Below, piece after piece: positions 1 to 5,436 of a stretch of 9,890 bases of DNA (positions within the stretch are counted from its first letter, which is position 1; each line of letters opens with the position of its first letter). Origin of the DNA: Opitutia bacterium (GTDB taxonomy: Bacteria; Verrucomicrobiota; Verrucomicrobiia; Opitutales; Coraliomargaritaceae); assembly GCA_018663485.1 (NCBI GenBank), contig JABJQI010000024.1, forward strand, positions 1 through 9,890. The letters are read 5' to 3'. The notes under the pieces are model-generated. The model worked only from the letters and a program-made list of their open reading frames with translations. It searched no databases and had not been told where the DNA came from. The position numbers and the translations under genes are program-made.

Positions 1-526
1 TGACGAAGCGAATGACGGCGGCGTCCTCGTCTTCGTCCTCTTCTTGCTCAGCTTCATTGGTGGCGATTTCGGATTCATCGAGACTGCCGGCGCCGACGCC
101 GAAACGCTGTGTGATGGTATTGATGACTCGCTCTGGGTCGCCGAGATGCCACTCGGGCTTGCGCCCGCAGACAGCGAAGATCCAGCGATCCATTTGGTCA
201 TCAGGGGGCCACAGCGTGACGAGTGGGATCGGAGTATTTTCGGTTACAGGCGTGTCGTCGAATGTGCCGTCTTGTAGCGCCCCGCGCACTGGCACACACT
301 GATATTCATGAATGAGACGCAGGGGTAGAGTGGCTGTGGGATTATCGATGAGCTCGATTTCGTTGAGCACGGGAAGATTAACCATCTCCGCGATTTGAGC
401 GACGAGTTCACGAGTGGCTCGGTTTTGTAGGCTGGCAATCTGAATGAGACGCTCGGAACGAGGCAGAGCTTCGATTTCTTCGCGTGCGTCTTCGCTAAGG
501 TCGCTGTAAAGTGGGGAAAGGTCCAT
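1..526 (-). CDS. GspE/PilB-family type II secretion / type IV pilus assembly ATPase, N-terminal part (runs off left edge)
   Basis: An open frame runs from an ATG at 526 down to base 1 with no stop: 175 codons plus one base. Residues about 15-80 look like the N-terminal domain of GspE/PilB ATPases (T2SSE_N/MshEN type), with the typical LP-x6-LI...Q...A opening and the segment LPLRLIHEYQCVPV at 67-80. Residues 124-149 (PEWHLGDPERV...RFGVGAG) match the linker these proteins carry before the motor. An acidic run (EEDEDED, 162-168) leads into AAVIRFV (169-175), the usual start of the ATPase core; Walker A and B lie outside the window. The family hydrolyses ATP at the inner membrane to drive pilin or pseudopilin assembly. 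Whether this one serves a pilus or a type II secretion system cannot be told from this fragment. The start is preceded by TTTAAATAAA and no Shine-Dalgarno. The SET gene lies 124 bases upstream on the same strand. Confidence 0.78.
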   Translation of the reverse strand, partial: MDLSPLYSDLSEDAREEIEALPRSERLIQIASLQNRATRELVAQIAEMVNLPVLNEIELIDNPTATLPLRLIHEYQCVPVRGALQDGTFDDTPVTENTPIPLVTLWPPDDQMDRWIFAVCGRKPEWHLGDPERVINTITQRFGVGAGSLDESEIATNEAEQEEDEDEDAAVIRFV

Positions 527-540
527 TTTATTTAAAGTGG

Positions 541-582
541 GAAGGTGGGAAGAACCAGCGGAGCCGGTGGATGAAGGTGGGA
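541..582 (+). repeat. 10-bp direct repeat in a purine-rich gene leader
   Basis: GAAGGTGGGA occurs at 541-550 and again at 573-582, 32 bases apart. The surrounding stretch, about 527-630, is strongly purine-rich on the plus strand, so any transcript of the GspE/PilB gene would carry a pyrimidine-rich leader with a repeated TCCCACCTTC. The base bias is plain to see; a role in translation or regulation is only a guess. Confidence 0.5.
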
Positions 583-630
583 CGAAGCGTGAGGAGTGGG
601 GAGATGGTGAACCGGTAGAGGACAGGGTTA

Positions 631-669
631 GTTGCTGATAGTATCGACTATCAATCTTCAATCAGCAAC
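631..669. repeat. Inverted repeat over the 3' end of the SET gene
   Basis: GTTGCTGAT (631-639) and ATCAGCAAC (661-669) are perfect complements separated by 21 bases. Inside it sits a second small hairpin, GATAGT (637-642) / ACTATC (647-652). The two stems share bases, so only one could form at a time. The structure covers the SET stop codon (651-653). On the minus strand no T-run follows, so it is a poor intrinsic terminator; it may be an mRNA 3' structure. Confidence 0.35.
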
Positions 670-1058
670 TCATCCTTTTCCCAATAATCTTCGCCATAGT
701 CGAAGGTAATTTCTTCGCTGGGCTCAATCACGCGGAGCGCTTCGAAGCGGGCGCTCTTCCATCTGGAGGAGACTGTAAGGAAGGCATTCGGTACGTCGCT
801 ATGATTGATGAAGCGAGTGTAGTTGGCCTTTGGGCCTTCGCCGACGATGATGTGTGAATGACATACCCATAATACATAGGCAGAGAAGGGGCGATCGGGG
901 TGATGGAATTGGTCCGAGTTGATCACCTCGCCGGTATAATAGCCGATGGTGTCTTCCGGTTCGAGGCGGACCTTAGCAAATAAGCCTTGTCCAGCGCCTA
1001 CGATGCTGGAGGCTTTTACTTCAAAGTCGGCTGCGGTCCATTTTTTCGGCTTAGGCAT
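651..1058 (-). CDS. Compact SET-domain protein (putative protein-lysine N-methyltransferase)
   Basis: This encodes 135 residues, almost entirely a SET domain. The diagnostic motifs appear in order: GAGQGLFA at 21-28 (SAM-site glycine loop), YYTGEV at 40-45, RFINHSDVPNA at 82-92 (the NHS-x-x-PN pseudoknot motif), and EEITFDYGEDY at 115-125 with Tyr121 in the catalytic position. There is no cysteine-rich post-SET segment, as is common in short bacterial members. Family members transfer methyl groups from S-adenosylmethionine to lysine; the substrate here is unknown. The frame is open upstream to 1163, but I chose the ATG at 1058 because the extra 35 residues do not resemble the family and run up to the tRNA terminator. 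No Shine-Dalgarno is seen; a TATACA box lies about 6 bases before the ATG. The GspE/PilB gene follows on the same strand. Confidence 0.85.
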   Translation of the reverse strand: MPKPKKWTAADFEVKASSIVGAGQGLFAKVRLEPEDTIGYYTGEVINSDQFHHPDRPFSAYVLWVCHSHIIVGEGPKANYTRFINHSDVPNAFLTVSSRWKSARFEALRVIEPSEEITFDYGEDYWEKDELLIED

Positions 1059-1170
1059 AAACGCTGTATATTGTTGTGAGTGCGTAAGCACGACAAGGAC
1101 GGATTTGACAATGTGAAATACCGAACCACCGGAGGCGAAAGTCCTGCAGGTGAATCGAAGCAATGCACAT

Positions 1171-1199
1171 AAAAAAACCGAGCGTTTAAGCTCGGTTTT
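1171..1199 (-). terminator. Rho-independent terminator of the tRNA-Leu gene
   Basis: A perfect 10-bp stem (1174-1183 with 1190-1199, core CCGAGC/GCTCGG) closes a 6-base loop. Read on the minus strand it is followed by a T-run continuing from the stem (1171-1177), just 5 bases beyond the tRNA 3' end. It separates the tRNA transcript from the SET gene. The A-flank on the other side makes it nearly symmetrical, but no plus-strand gene reads into it. Confidence 0.85.
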
Positions 1200-1204
1200 A
1201 AAAA

Positions 1205-1289
1205 TGGTGGTCGAAGGGGGACTTGAACCCCCACGCCCGAAGGCACGAGTCCCTTAAACTCGCGTGTCTGCCAATTCCACCATTCGACC
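1205..1289 (-). tRNA. tRNA-Leu, anticodon AAG (CCA encoded)
   Basis: Read on the minus strand this is an 85-nt class II tRNA. The 7-bp acceptor stem is perfect (GGTCGAA at 1289-1283 with TTCGACC at 1215-1209). Discriminator A (1208) and a genomic CCA (1207-1205) follow. The D-arm has the leucine pattern GTGGAATTGGCAGACAC. The anticodon stem CGAGT/ACTCG (1262-1258 with 1250-1246) is fully paired and encloses the 7-base loop TTAAGGG, with T33 in place and AAG at positions 34-36 (1255-1253). A long variable arm with a GCC-TTCG-GGC hairpin (1234-1245) and a 5-bp T-arm with GTTCAAGTC complete it. Shifting the loop to give the common TAA anticodon destroys the stem, so AAG is the only sensible reading. 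G36-G37 fits a CUN-reading leucine tRNA. A strong terminator follows directly. Confidence 0.93.
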
Positions 1290-1323
1290 AATTTACTGCG
1301 CTTACACGCGGTGAAGTTGGAAG

Positions 1324-1351
1324 GTGATAGGTGAGATTTTTGAGAGATCAA
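1324..1351 (-). promoter_or_regulatory. Possible promoter of tRNA-Leu
   Basis: On the minus strand TTGATC (1351-1346) and TATCAC (1329-1324) are spaced by 16 bases and would start a transcript about 28 bases before the mature tRNA 5' end, a reasonable leader for RNase P processing. The match to sigma-70 consensus is only moderate. Confidence 0.3.
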
Positions 1352-1379
1352 CTAAATTCTTTAAAAAATAAAATTTAGT
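1351..1379. repeat. 8-bp inverted repeat in the divergent tRNA-Leu / RG-protein promoter region
   Basis: ACTAAATT (1351-1358) and AATTTAGT (1372-1379) are perfect complements with a 13-base A/T-rich spacer. The right arm runs into TATAAA (1379-1384), a candidate -10 box for the plus-strand gene; the left arm touches the candidate -35 box of the tRNA. The spacing is about two helical turns between arm centres, as for a dimeric regulator site. No regulator gene is nearby, and a chance repeat in AT-rich DNA is possible. Confidence 0.35.
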
Positions 1380-1384
1380 ATAAA
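1379..1384 (+). promoter_or_regulatory. Candidate -10 box (TATAAA) for the RG-rich protein gene
   Basis: TATAAA lies about 110 bases before the chosen start, in an AT-rich block (1351-1386) that ends abruptly at a 10-bp GC palindrome, GCCCGCGGGC (1392-1401). No good -35 box is present; only TTCTTT is found at the right distance. If used, the transcript would have a leader of roughly 100 bases with the GC palindrome near its 5' end. Confidence 0.3.
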
Positions 1385-1494
1385 AAAGACTGCCCGCGGG
1401 CTTGAATGTTGAGACACTTTCCCTTACCACAGTAGTTCACTTTACTAACAAGACCCACGTGGCCGCTTTTTTTGGCCCGTTTCCAAACAACGCT

Positions 1495-3438
1495 ATGTCT
1501 GAAAAACCAGCAGATAAACCTCAAGAGTCATCTAAAAAAGCACTCGATCTTAATACACTTTCCGGTCTCGATTTCGGTCCTTCATGGGCAGACGAGAACG
1601 CGAAGCGTCAATCCTTGAAGCAGTTTGACTCCCGTGGAGATTCGCGTGGCAAGGGCAAGCGATCCGGCGGTGGTGGTTCGCGTGATCGTCGTGGCTCCAG
1701 TGTTGGCGGGCGTACGAACGGGCCTCGCGGTGTGGGTCGTCCTCAAGGTGGCGGACCAGGACGCCCGCAGGGTGAAGGACGCCCTCAGGGTGGTGGTGAA
1801 GGTCGCCGTCGAGATGATCGTCGTGGCGGAGCTCGTCCAGGGCATACTGTTTTTAATCCGACTGTGAAGGTAGACATCTATCCACAAGACGAAGCCTTCG
1901 ACGCATTGGTCAAGCGCCTGCGTTCAACTGTCCGTACTTATCAACTTTTCGAGATCGCGAATCTATTGCTTGAGAAACCAGAGCGCTACGTCGTGGTGGT
2001 CGAAAATAAAGCGAAGGCTGGTGACAAGCCTGCGCCGCTGTTCTTCGCCGTTCCAGGGCATTTGCCTTTCGAGACCGAAGAAGCTGCGATTACTCATGTG
2101 TTAGGCAACCATCTCGACCTATTCTTCGACATCGAAGAGATAGAAATCGAAGCACCGAAAGGCAACTTTCAGATGGTCAATCGCTGTTCCGTGACCGGTG
2201 ACTTGCTCGGGCCACCAAATTATCACCTCTATCAAGAAGCGTTGAAGCGTCACTACGCAGCCAAGATTACTGGTATGTCCTTTGATCGTTTTGTCTCAAA
2301 AGTAGAGACAGTGAAGGAGCAAGAGTCCATTGATGCTTGGGTGGAGTCGATGAAGAAGGGGGCACGCTACACTTTAAAAGATCGACTAGAGGGTGAACCG
2401 GAGTCGTTTGATTCGCTCGAGTCAGTGCGTTTTTTCTTGTTGCAGAATCGTAAAGATAAGATCGTTAGTTCTGGCGAAACAATTCGTTTTGCTGGACGCG
2501 ATATTGAGCACTTGCCAAAAGGCGATATTCGTCGTTCGGTCGAAGCGTATGTCGAACAGCAGCTTCATTTTCCGCTTGATTCAGCAAACAATATTCGCGG
2601 CCGGCTGCGTCGCCATAAGTTTGCTGTTTATAAAAAGGGCTCAAAGGGCGTATCCTTCGTTTGTGCGGTGAAACGTAAATTCCGCGATAGCAAGACTGTC
2701 TTCACGCCTTCGATTCAAGGCCTGATTGAATTTGTCGAGAAGCATCCAAATACACCTGCTTCTAAGTTGCCTAAACTGTATATCGATATCGATACCGAGA
2801 AACAGCAACCCGCTAAACTCGAAATGACCGAGGCCGAGGTCGCCGCGGCGGCCGCCGCTGTTGAAGCCGCCAAGCTTGCTGCGGCTGAAGTTGCGGAGGC
2901 AACTGTAATCAGTGGGGAGGCAACTGAGCGAACTGAAACTGCTGCAGTTGTCGAGGCGCCCGCGCCAGACGCAGCTGCTTCGACCGCAGCGATGCCAAAG
3001 GTTGAACTCAGTGAGGACGAGCAGAAGCGCTTGAACCAACTTATGCTTGATTTGCGTTGGTTAATCGTCGAAGGCTATGTGACTGAGTATGGTGATGGTC
3101 GCTTGTTTGCAGCACCGCCACTGCCGGCGGCAAAGCCGAAGGCAGCGAAGCAGCCTGCTCCGAATAAAATTGCTGATCAAGCAGTGAAAGCTGAAGCGAA
3201 GGCCGAAGTCGAAGCAGCGCCTGAAACTCCAGTTGTAACTAAATCCGCAGATGAAGTTAAGGCTGAGCCTAAGGTTGAAGTGGCCGTAGAGGAAGCTCCG
3301 GTAATGGAAAACGTGCAGGCAGTTGAGCCAGTTGCTGAAGCGACACCTGAAGTTGAGGCGGTCGAAAAAACGTCTAAAGTTGTCGAAGTCGAAGCCCCTG
3401 TAACAGAGGCAACGGATGAAGCTGAGCAAAAATCATAG
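1495..3438 (+). CDS. RG-rich protein of unknown function, probably nucleic-acid binding
   Basis: The protein has 647 residues from the ATG at 1495. The frame stays open up to 1402, but that extension is hydrophobic and unlike the charged, disordered start MSEKPADKPQ. I do not recognise a named family. Visible parts: residues 46-115 form an Arg/Gly-rich tract with imperfect GRPQGGG / GRPQGEG repeats at 81-102, like RGG-box RNA-binding proteins. Residues about 120-435 form a folded, well-mixed core containing CSVTGDLLGPPNYH (231-244) and the basic patch IRGRLRRHKFAVYKKGSKG (367-385). Residues 445-500 are Ala/Glu-rich. A short folded segment (about 504-545, with LRWLIVEGYVTEYGDGRLF) could be a small winged-helix-like unit. 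An acidic Ala/Glu/Val/Lys tail runs to the end. There is no signal peptide or membrane segment, so it is likely cytoplasmic. It is a single-gene unit between a divergent tRNA and its own terminator. RNA binding is inferred from composition only. Confidence 0.85.
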   Translation: MSEKPADKPQESSKKALDLNTLSGLDFGPSWADENAKRQSLKQFDSRGDSRGKGKRSGGGGSRDRRGSSVGGRTNGPRGVGRPQGGGPGRPQGEGRPQGGGEGRRRDDRRGGARPGHTVFNPTVKVDIYPQDEAFDALVKRLRSTVRTYQLFEIANLLLEKPERYVVVVENKAKAGDKPAPLFFAVPGHLPFETEEAAITHVLGNHLDLFFDIEEIEIEAPKGNFQMVNRCSVTGDLLGPPNYHLYQEALKRHYAAKITGMSFDRFVSKVETVKEQESIDAWVESMKKGARYTLKDRLEGEPESFDSLESVRFFLLQNRKDKIVSSGETIRFAGRDIEHLPKGDIRRSVEAYVEQQLHFPLDSANNIRGRLRRHKFAVYKKGSKGVSFVCAVKRKFRDSKTVFTPSIQGLIEFVEKHPNTPASKLPKLYIDIDTEKQQPAKLEMTEAEVAAAAAAVEAAKLAAAEVAEATVISGEATERTETAAVVEAPAPDAAASTAAMPKVELSEDEQKRLNQLMLDLRWLIVEGYVTEYGDGRLFAAPPLPAAKPKAAKQPAPNKIADQAVKAEAKAEVEAAPETPVVTKSADEVKAEPKVEVAVEEAPVMENVQAVEPVAEATPEVEAVEKTSKVVEVEAPVTEATDEAEQKS

Positions 3439-3454
3439 TCGCGCTTAAATTTAC

Positions 3455-3497
3455 GGGCATTCAGTTGGCATTACAGCACCGCTGAATGCCCTTTTTT
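3455..3497 (+). terminator. Rho-independent terminator of the RG-rich protein gene
   Basis: GGGCATTCAG (3455-3464) pairs perfectly with CTGAATGCCC (3482-3491), giving a 10-bp stem with a 17-base loop, followed at once by six T residues (3492-3497). It begins 16 bases after the stop codon. Confidence 0.9.
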
Positions 3498-3501
3498 GGT
3501 C

Positions 3502-3516
3502 ATCGTTTAAAACGAT
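3502..3516. repeat. 7-bp-arm inverted repeat between convergent genes
   Basis: ATCGTTT and AAACGAT flank a single central A. The repeat follows the plus-strand terminator and has no T-run of its own worth calling. Its function is unknown; it may be chance. Confidence 0.3.
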
Positions 3517-3647
3517 TTGTAGTAGATTTTGCGCATCCAAAACCTGGAGGATAATACCTCGTCAGTGCATTGCGTTTAATTGCAATTGCGAGAGACCGAG
3601 GGGCAACGACAGAGAGTTTCCCTGGATAACATTAATTTAAGTCGCGC

Positions 3648-3661
3648 AGAATGCGCATTCT
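3648..3661. repeat. Perfect 14-bp palindrome between convergent genes
   Basis: AGAATGCGCATTCT is perfectly self-complementary and lies 14 bases beyond the stop codon of the exonuclease gene. As RNA it would give a 5-bp stem with a GCGC loop, without a T-run, so it is at best a weak terminator for the minus-strand genes. A protein-binding site is equally possible. Confidence 0.35.
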
Positions 3662-3675
3662 TTGATAGGTGCACC

Positions 3676-4287
3676 TTATCCTAAGTCGCGTTCAGCAATG
3701 GATCGGATGTAGAGCTCGCGGCTGATCCATGCATCGGTGGCTGCGTAACGGACTTGCTTTAAGTCGAGCTCGGGCCGAGCCCAGTTGGAGACTTGAGCGG
3801 CTTTACTGATACGACCTTGCATGAGTAGGCCGGCAAGGGCGCGTAGGCCGCGATTTTCATAGCCTAGCTTGGTACTGATGTCGGCGATCTCGACAAAACC
3901 TCCAGCTTGAAAGTCTTGCATTTGTCGAAGCTCTTTGACGTCGTCCTTGATCGCGACGCCAGTTTTGAGGATCGTTTTCGACTCCAAGATTGGCAGGAGT
4001 GGGGCGAGTGTTTTTGTGATGCAGATGCGGAATAAATAGACGCAGTCTGGTGTGCCAAGTTGGATGAGTGCTGGGGGGTAGTAATCGCCTTTTTTAAAAG
4101 TGGGGCGCGTCTCGGTGTCGAAGCCTAGGATTGTCTCTTTCTTTAGCTTTTCGACGGCTGCGACCATCTCCTCTATGGTATTGAGAATCTCGATACGACC
4201 TTCCCAATTAATGAGAGGGAGCTCGTTGATTTCGGATTTAGAGATCTTGCGTGGCTCTGGTTGCGAAGGCGTGTTATTTTCAGGCAT
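3676..4287 (-). CDS. RNase D-like 3'-5' exonuclease domain protein (DEDDy type)
   Basis: The product has 203 residues, essentially a lone DEDD exonuclease domain. The catalytic motifs are intact: Exo I FDTET (56-60, acidic pair Asp57 and Glu59), Exo II TGVAIKDDVKEL (109-120, Asp116 aligning with the conserved aspartate), and Exo III YAATD (Tyr181, Asp185), which makes it the DEDDy class of RNase D and the WRN exonuclease. Other family marks are ALIQLGT (73-79) and the SNWARPELDLKQVRYAATD block ending the domain. It lacks the C-terminal HRDC domains of true RNase D (about 375 residues), so it is closer to the short stand-alone exonucleases. Members remove nucleotides from RNA or DNA 3' ends with two metal ions; the substrate is unknown here. 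It starts 51 bases after the MBL hydrolase gene, probably in one transcript. TATTAT just before the ATG could also give a separate, nearly leaderless start. Confidence 0.88.
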   Translation of the reverse strand: MPENNTPSQPEPRKISKSEINELPLINWEGRIEILNTIEEMVAAVEKLKKETILGFDTETRPTFKKGDYYPPALIQLGTPDCVYLFRICITKTLAPLLPILESKTILKTGVAIKDDVKELRQMQDFQAGGFVEIADISTKLGYENRGLRALAGLLMQGRISKAAQVSNWARPELDLKQVRYAATDAWISRELYIRSIAERDLG

Positions 4288-4324
4288 GTATAATAGGAAT
4301 CTGGTGACTCATCTGGGCGAGGCG

Positions 4325-4339
4325 GTGGATTTAGTCCAC
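4325..4339 (-). repeat. Small hairpin at the MBL hydrolase stop codon
   Basis: GTGGA (4325-4329) and TCCAC (4335-4339) form a 5-bp stem with a 5-base loop in the gap between the MBL gene and the exonuclease gene, touching the last base of the stop codon. There is no T-run, so it is not a convincing terminator. It might affect processing or coupling of the two genes. Confidence 0.25.
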
Positions 4340-5316
4340 TAGGCTTCGACCACCAGGCCATCGTAAGCAATGGCAATATCGTTTGGGAAGAAGATCTGGT
4401 CTGTTGGGTTGAGTTTTTGGTTGTAGTTGCGGCGATATTCAAGGGTGCCTTGGTGGATTTTTTCGATGTCGTGATCGGCCTGGGCAGGCTCGTGGTGAAA
4501 GATCACCAGCTGCTTGACCTTTGAGCGGGCAGCCAACTCGACCGCGGTGATGTGATTGGAGTGGCCCCAGTTACGCTTGGCTGTCGTGGCTTCCTGGAAG
4601 GTGTATTGTCCGTCGAAGATGAGTACGTCTGCTTCTCTGAAGAAGTCGACGAATGGGTAGTCGGGCTCTTTGGCCTCTGGGCCATGCTCGGAGTCGGATG
4701 AGTAGATCACAGATTTGCCGTTTTGCTCAAAGCGGTAGCCCCAAGATTCACCGGGGTGCTTTTGCATGATGGCGCTGATGGCGACGTCGCCGATTTGAAA
4801 GGATTCACCAGACTTGCGGATGTCGAACTTGATGTCTGCTTGCATTGTTTCGAATGGTACGGGGAAACACGGGGCCGCCATCTGCGCGCGCAGCGCTGCT
4901 TCGGTCTCAGGATGGAAGCCGTGAAAGATGATTCGATTGCCTGGGACGTAGGCTGGAGAAAAAAAGGGGAAGCCTTGAATGTGGTCCCAATGCAGGTGGG
5001 AAATGAAGATGTGAAATGTCTTTGGCTGCGTATCGGTTGGTAGCGAGAGTACGTAATCACGGATGCCAGTGCCGGCATCACAAAGAATAACGTCTTCGCT
5101 GCCGACTTCGATTTGCACGCAGGAGGTATTAGCCTTGAAGGTGCCTCGCATATGGTGTGGCAGGGAATCGAGGAATGTATCGAGCTCTATTTCGCAAGTG
5201 AAAATTTGGTCGCGAGCTGCCCACAGGGCGGCTTTGACCTTACCTCGGATAGTGGCCGATGATGCGGGAGAGGGGAGGGAGCCACAAGAGCCCCAAATGA
5301 TTGCCTTAATACTCAC
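4339..5316 (-). CDS. MBL-fold metallo-hydrolase (PhnP / RNase Z-like group)
   Basis: The product has 325 residues with a GTG start at 5316. It opens with the family's WGSCGSLPSP (8-17), then an insertion rich in charged residues (about 18-60), then ANTSCVQI (62-69), where many relatives read GGNTSC. The zinc motif HLHWDH (107-112) supplies His107, His109, Asp111 and His112; His187 (KHPGESWGYRF) and the bridging Asp208 (SSDSE) follow. GHSNH (251-255) and FHHEP (273-277) complete the site. These marks place it with phosphodiesterase-like MBL proteins such as PhnP rather than beta-lactamases or glyoxalase II. The substrate is unknown: a cyclic phosphate, nucleotide or RNA ester is likely for the group. 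No signal peptide is seen, so it is probably cytoplasmic. The exonuclease gene follows after 51 bases on the same strand. No Shine-Dalgarno precedes the GTG. Confidence 0.87.
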   Translation of the reverse strand: MSIKAIIWGSCGSLPSPASSATIRGKVKAALWAARDQIFTCEIELDTFLDSLPHHMRGTFKANTSCVQIEVGSEDVILCDAGTGIRDYVLSLPTDTQPKTFHIFISHLHWDHIQGFPFFSPAYVPGNRIIFHGFHPETEAALRAQMAAPCFPVPFETMQADIKFDIRKSGESFQIGDVAISAIMQKHPGESWGYRFEQNGKSVIYSSDSEHGPEAKEPDYPFVDFFREADVLIFDGQYTFQEATTAKRNWGHSNHITAVELAARSKVKQLVIFHHEPAQADHDIEKIHQGTLEYRRNYNQKLNPTDQIFFPNDIAIAYDGLVVEA

Positions 5317-5436
5317 GGTTGCGATTTCTCAAGCACTATGGTGCTCTCTGACACCGAGTCAAAGCAAAGGGAGATGCTGAGAGGGAAGTAGATGGCTGCC
5401 TAAGCGTTGACAGTTACAAGTACGGTGTAATTTAGA

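Noticed and set aside
12..302. Serine-rich 96-codon plus-strand open frame
   Set aside because: It is the antisense of the acidic linker and N-terminal domain of the GspE/PilB protein; the serine run mirrors the GAC/GAG repeats.
536..603. G-quadruplex on the plus strand
   Set aside because: There are several GGG runs, but the loops between them are too long for a standard four-run quadruplex.
1016..1351. 111-codon minus-strand open frame across the tRNA
   Set aside because: It reads through the tRNA-Leu and its terminator; its WWNWQTRE stretch is the usual accidental translation of a tRNA-Leu gene.
1402..1494. 31-codon N-terminal extension of the RG protein
   Set aside because: The frame is open, but the sequence is unlike the rest of the protein, and the segment begins inside the probable leader directly after the GC palindrome. 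The ATG at 1495 is the better start.
1741..1810. Short tandem DNA repeats (possible CRISPR or variable-number repeat)
   Set aside because: The repeats are imperfect, in frame, and encode GRPQGGG-type units inside the RG-rich tract. They are a protein low-complexity region, not an array.
2641..3429. Two minus-strand frames (132 and 122 codons) inside the RG-protein gene
   Set aside because: They are antisense of the Ala/Glu-rich region, with repetitive composition and no recognisable domains.
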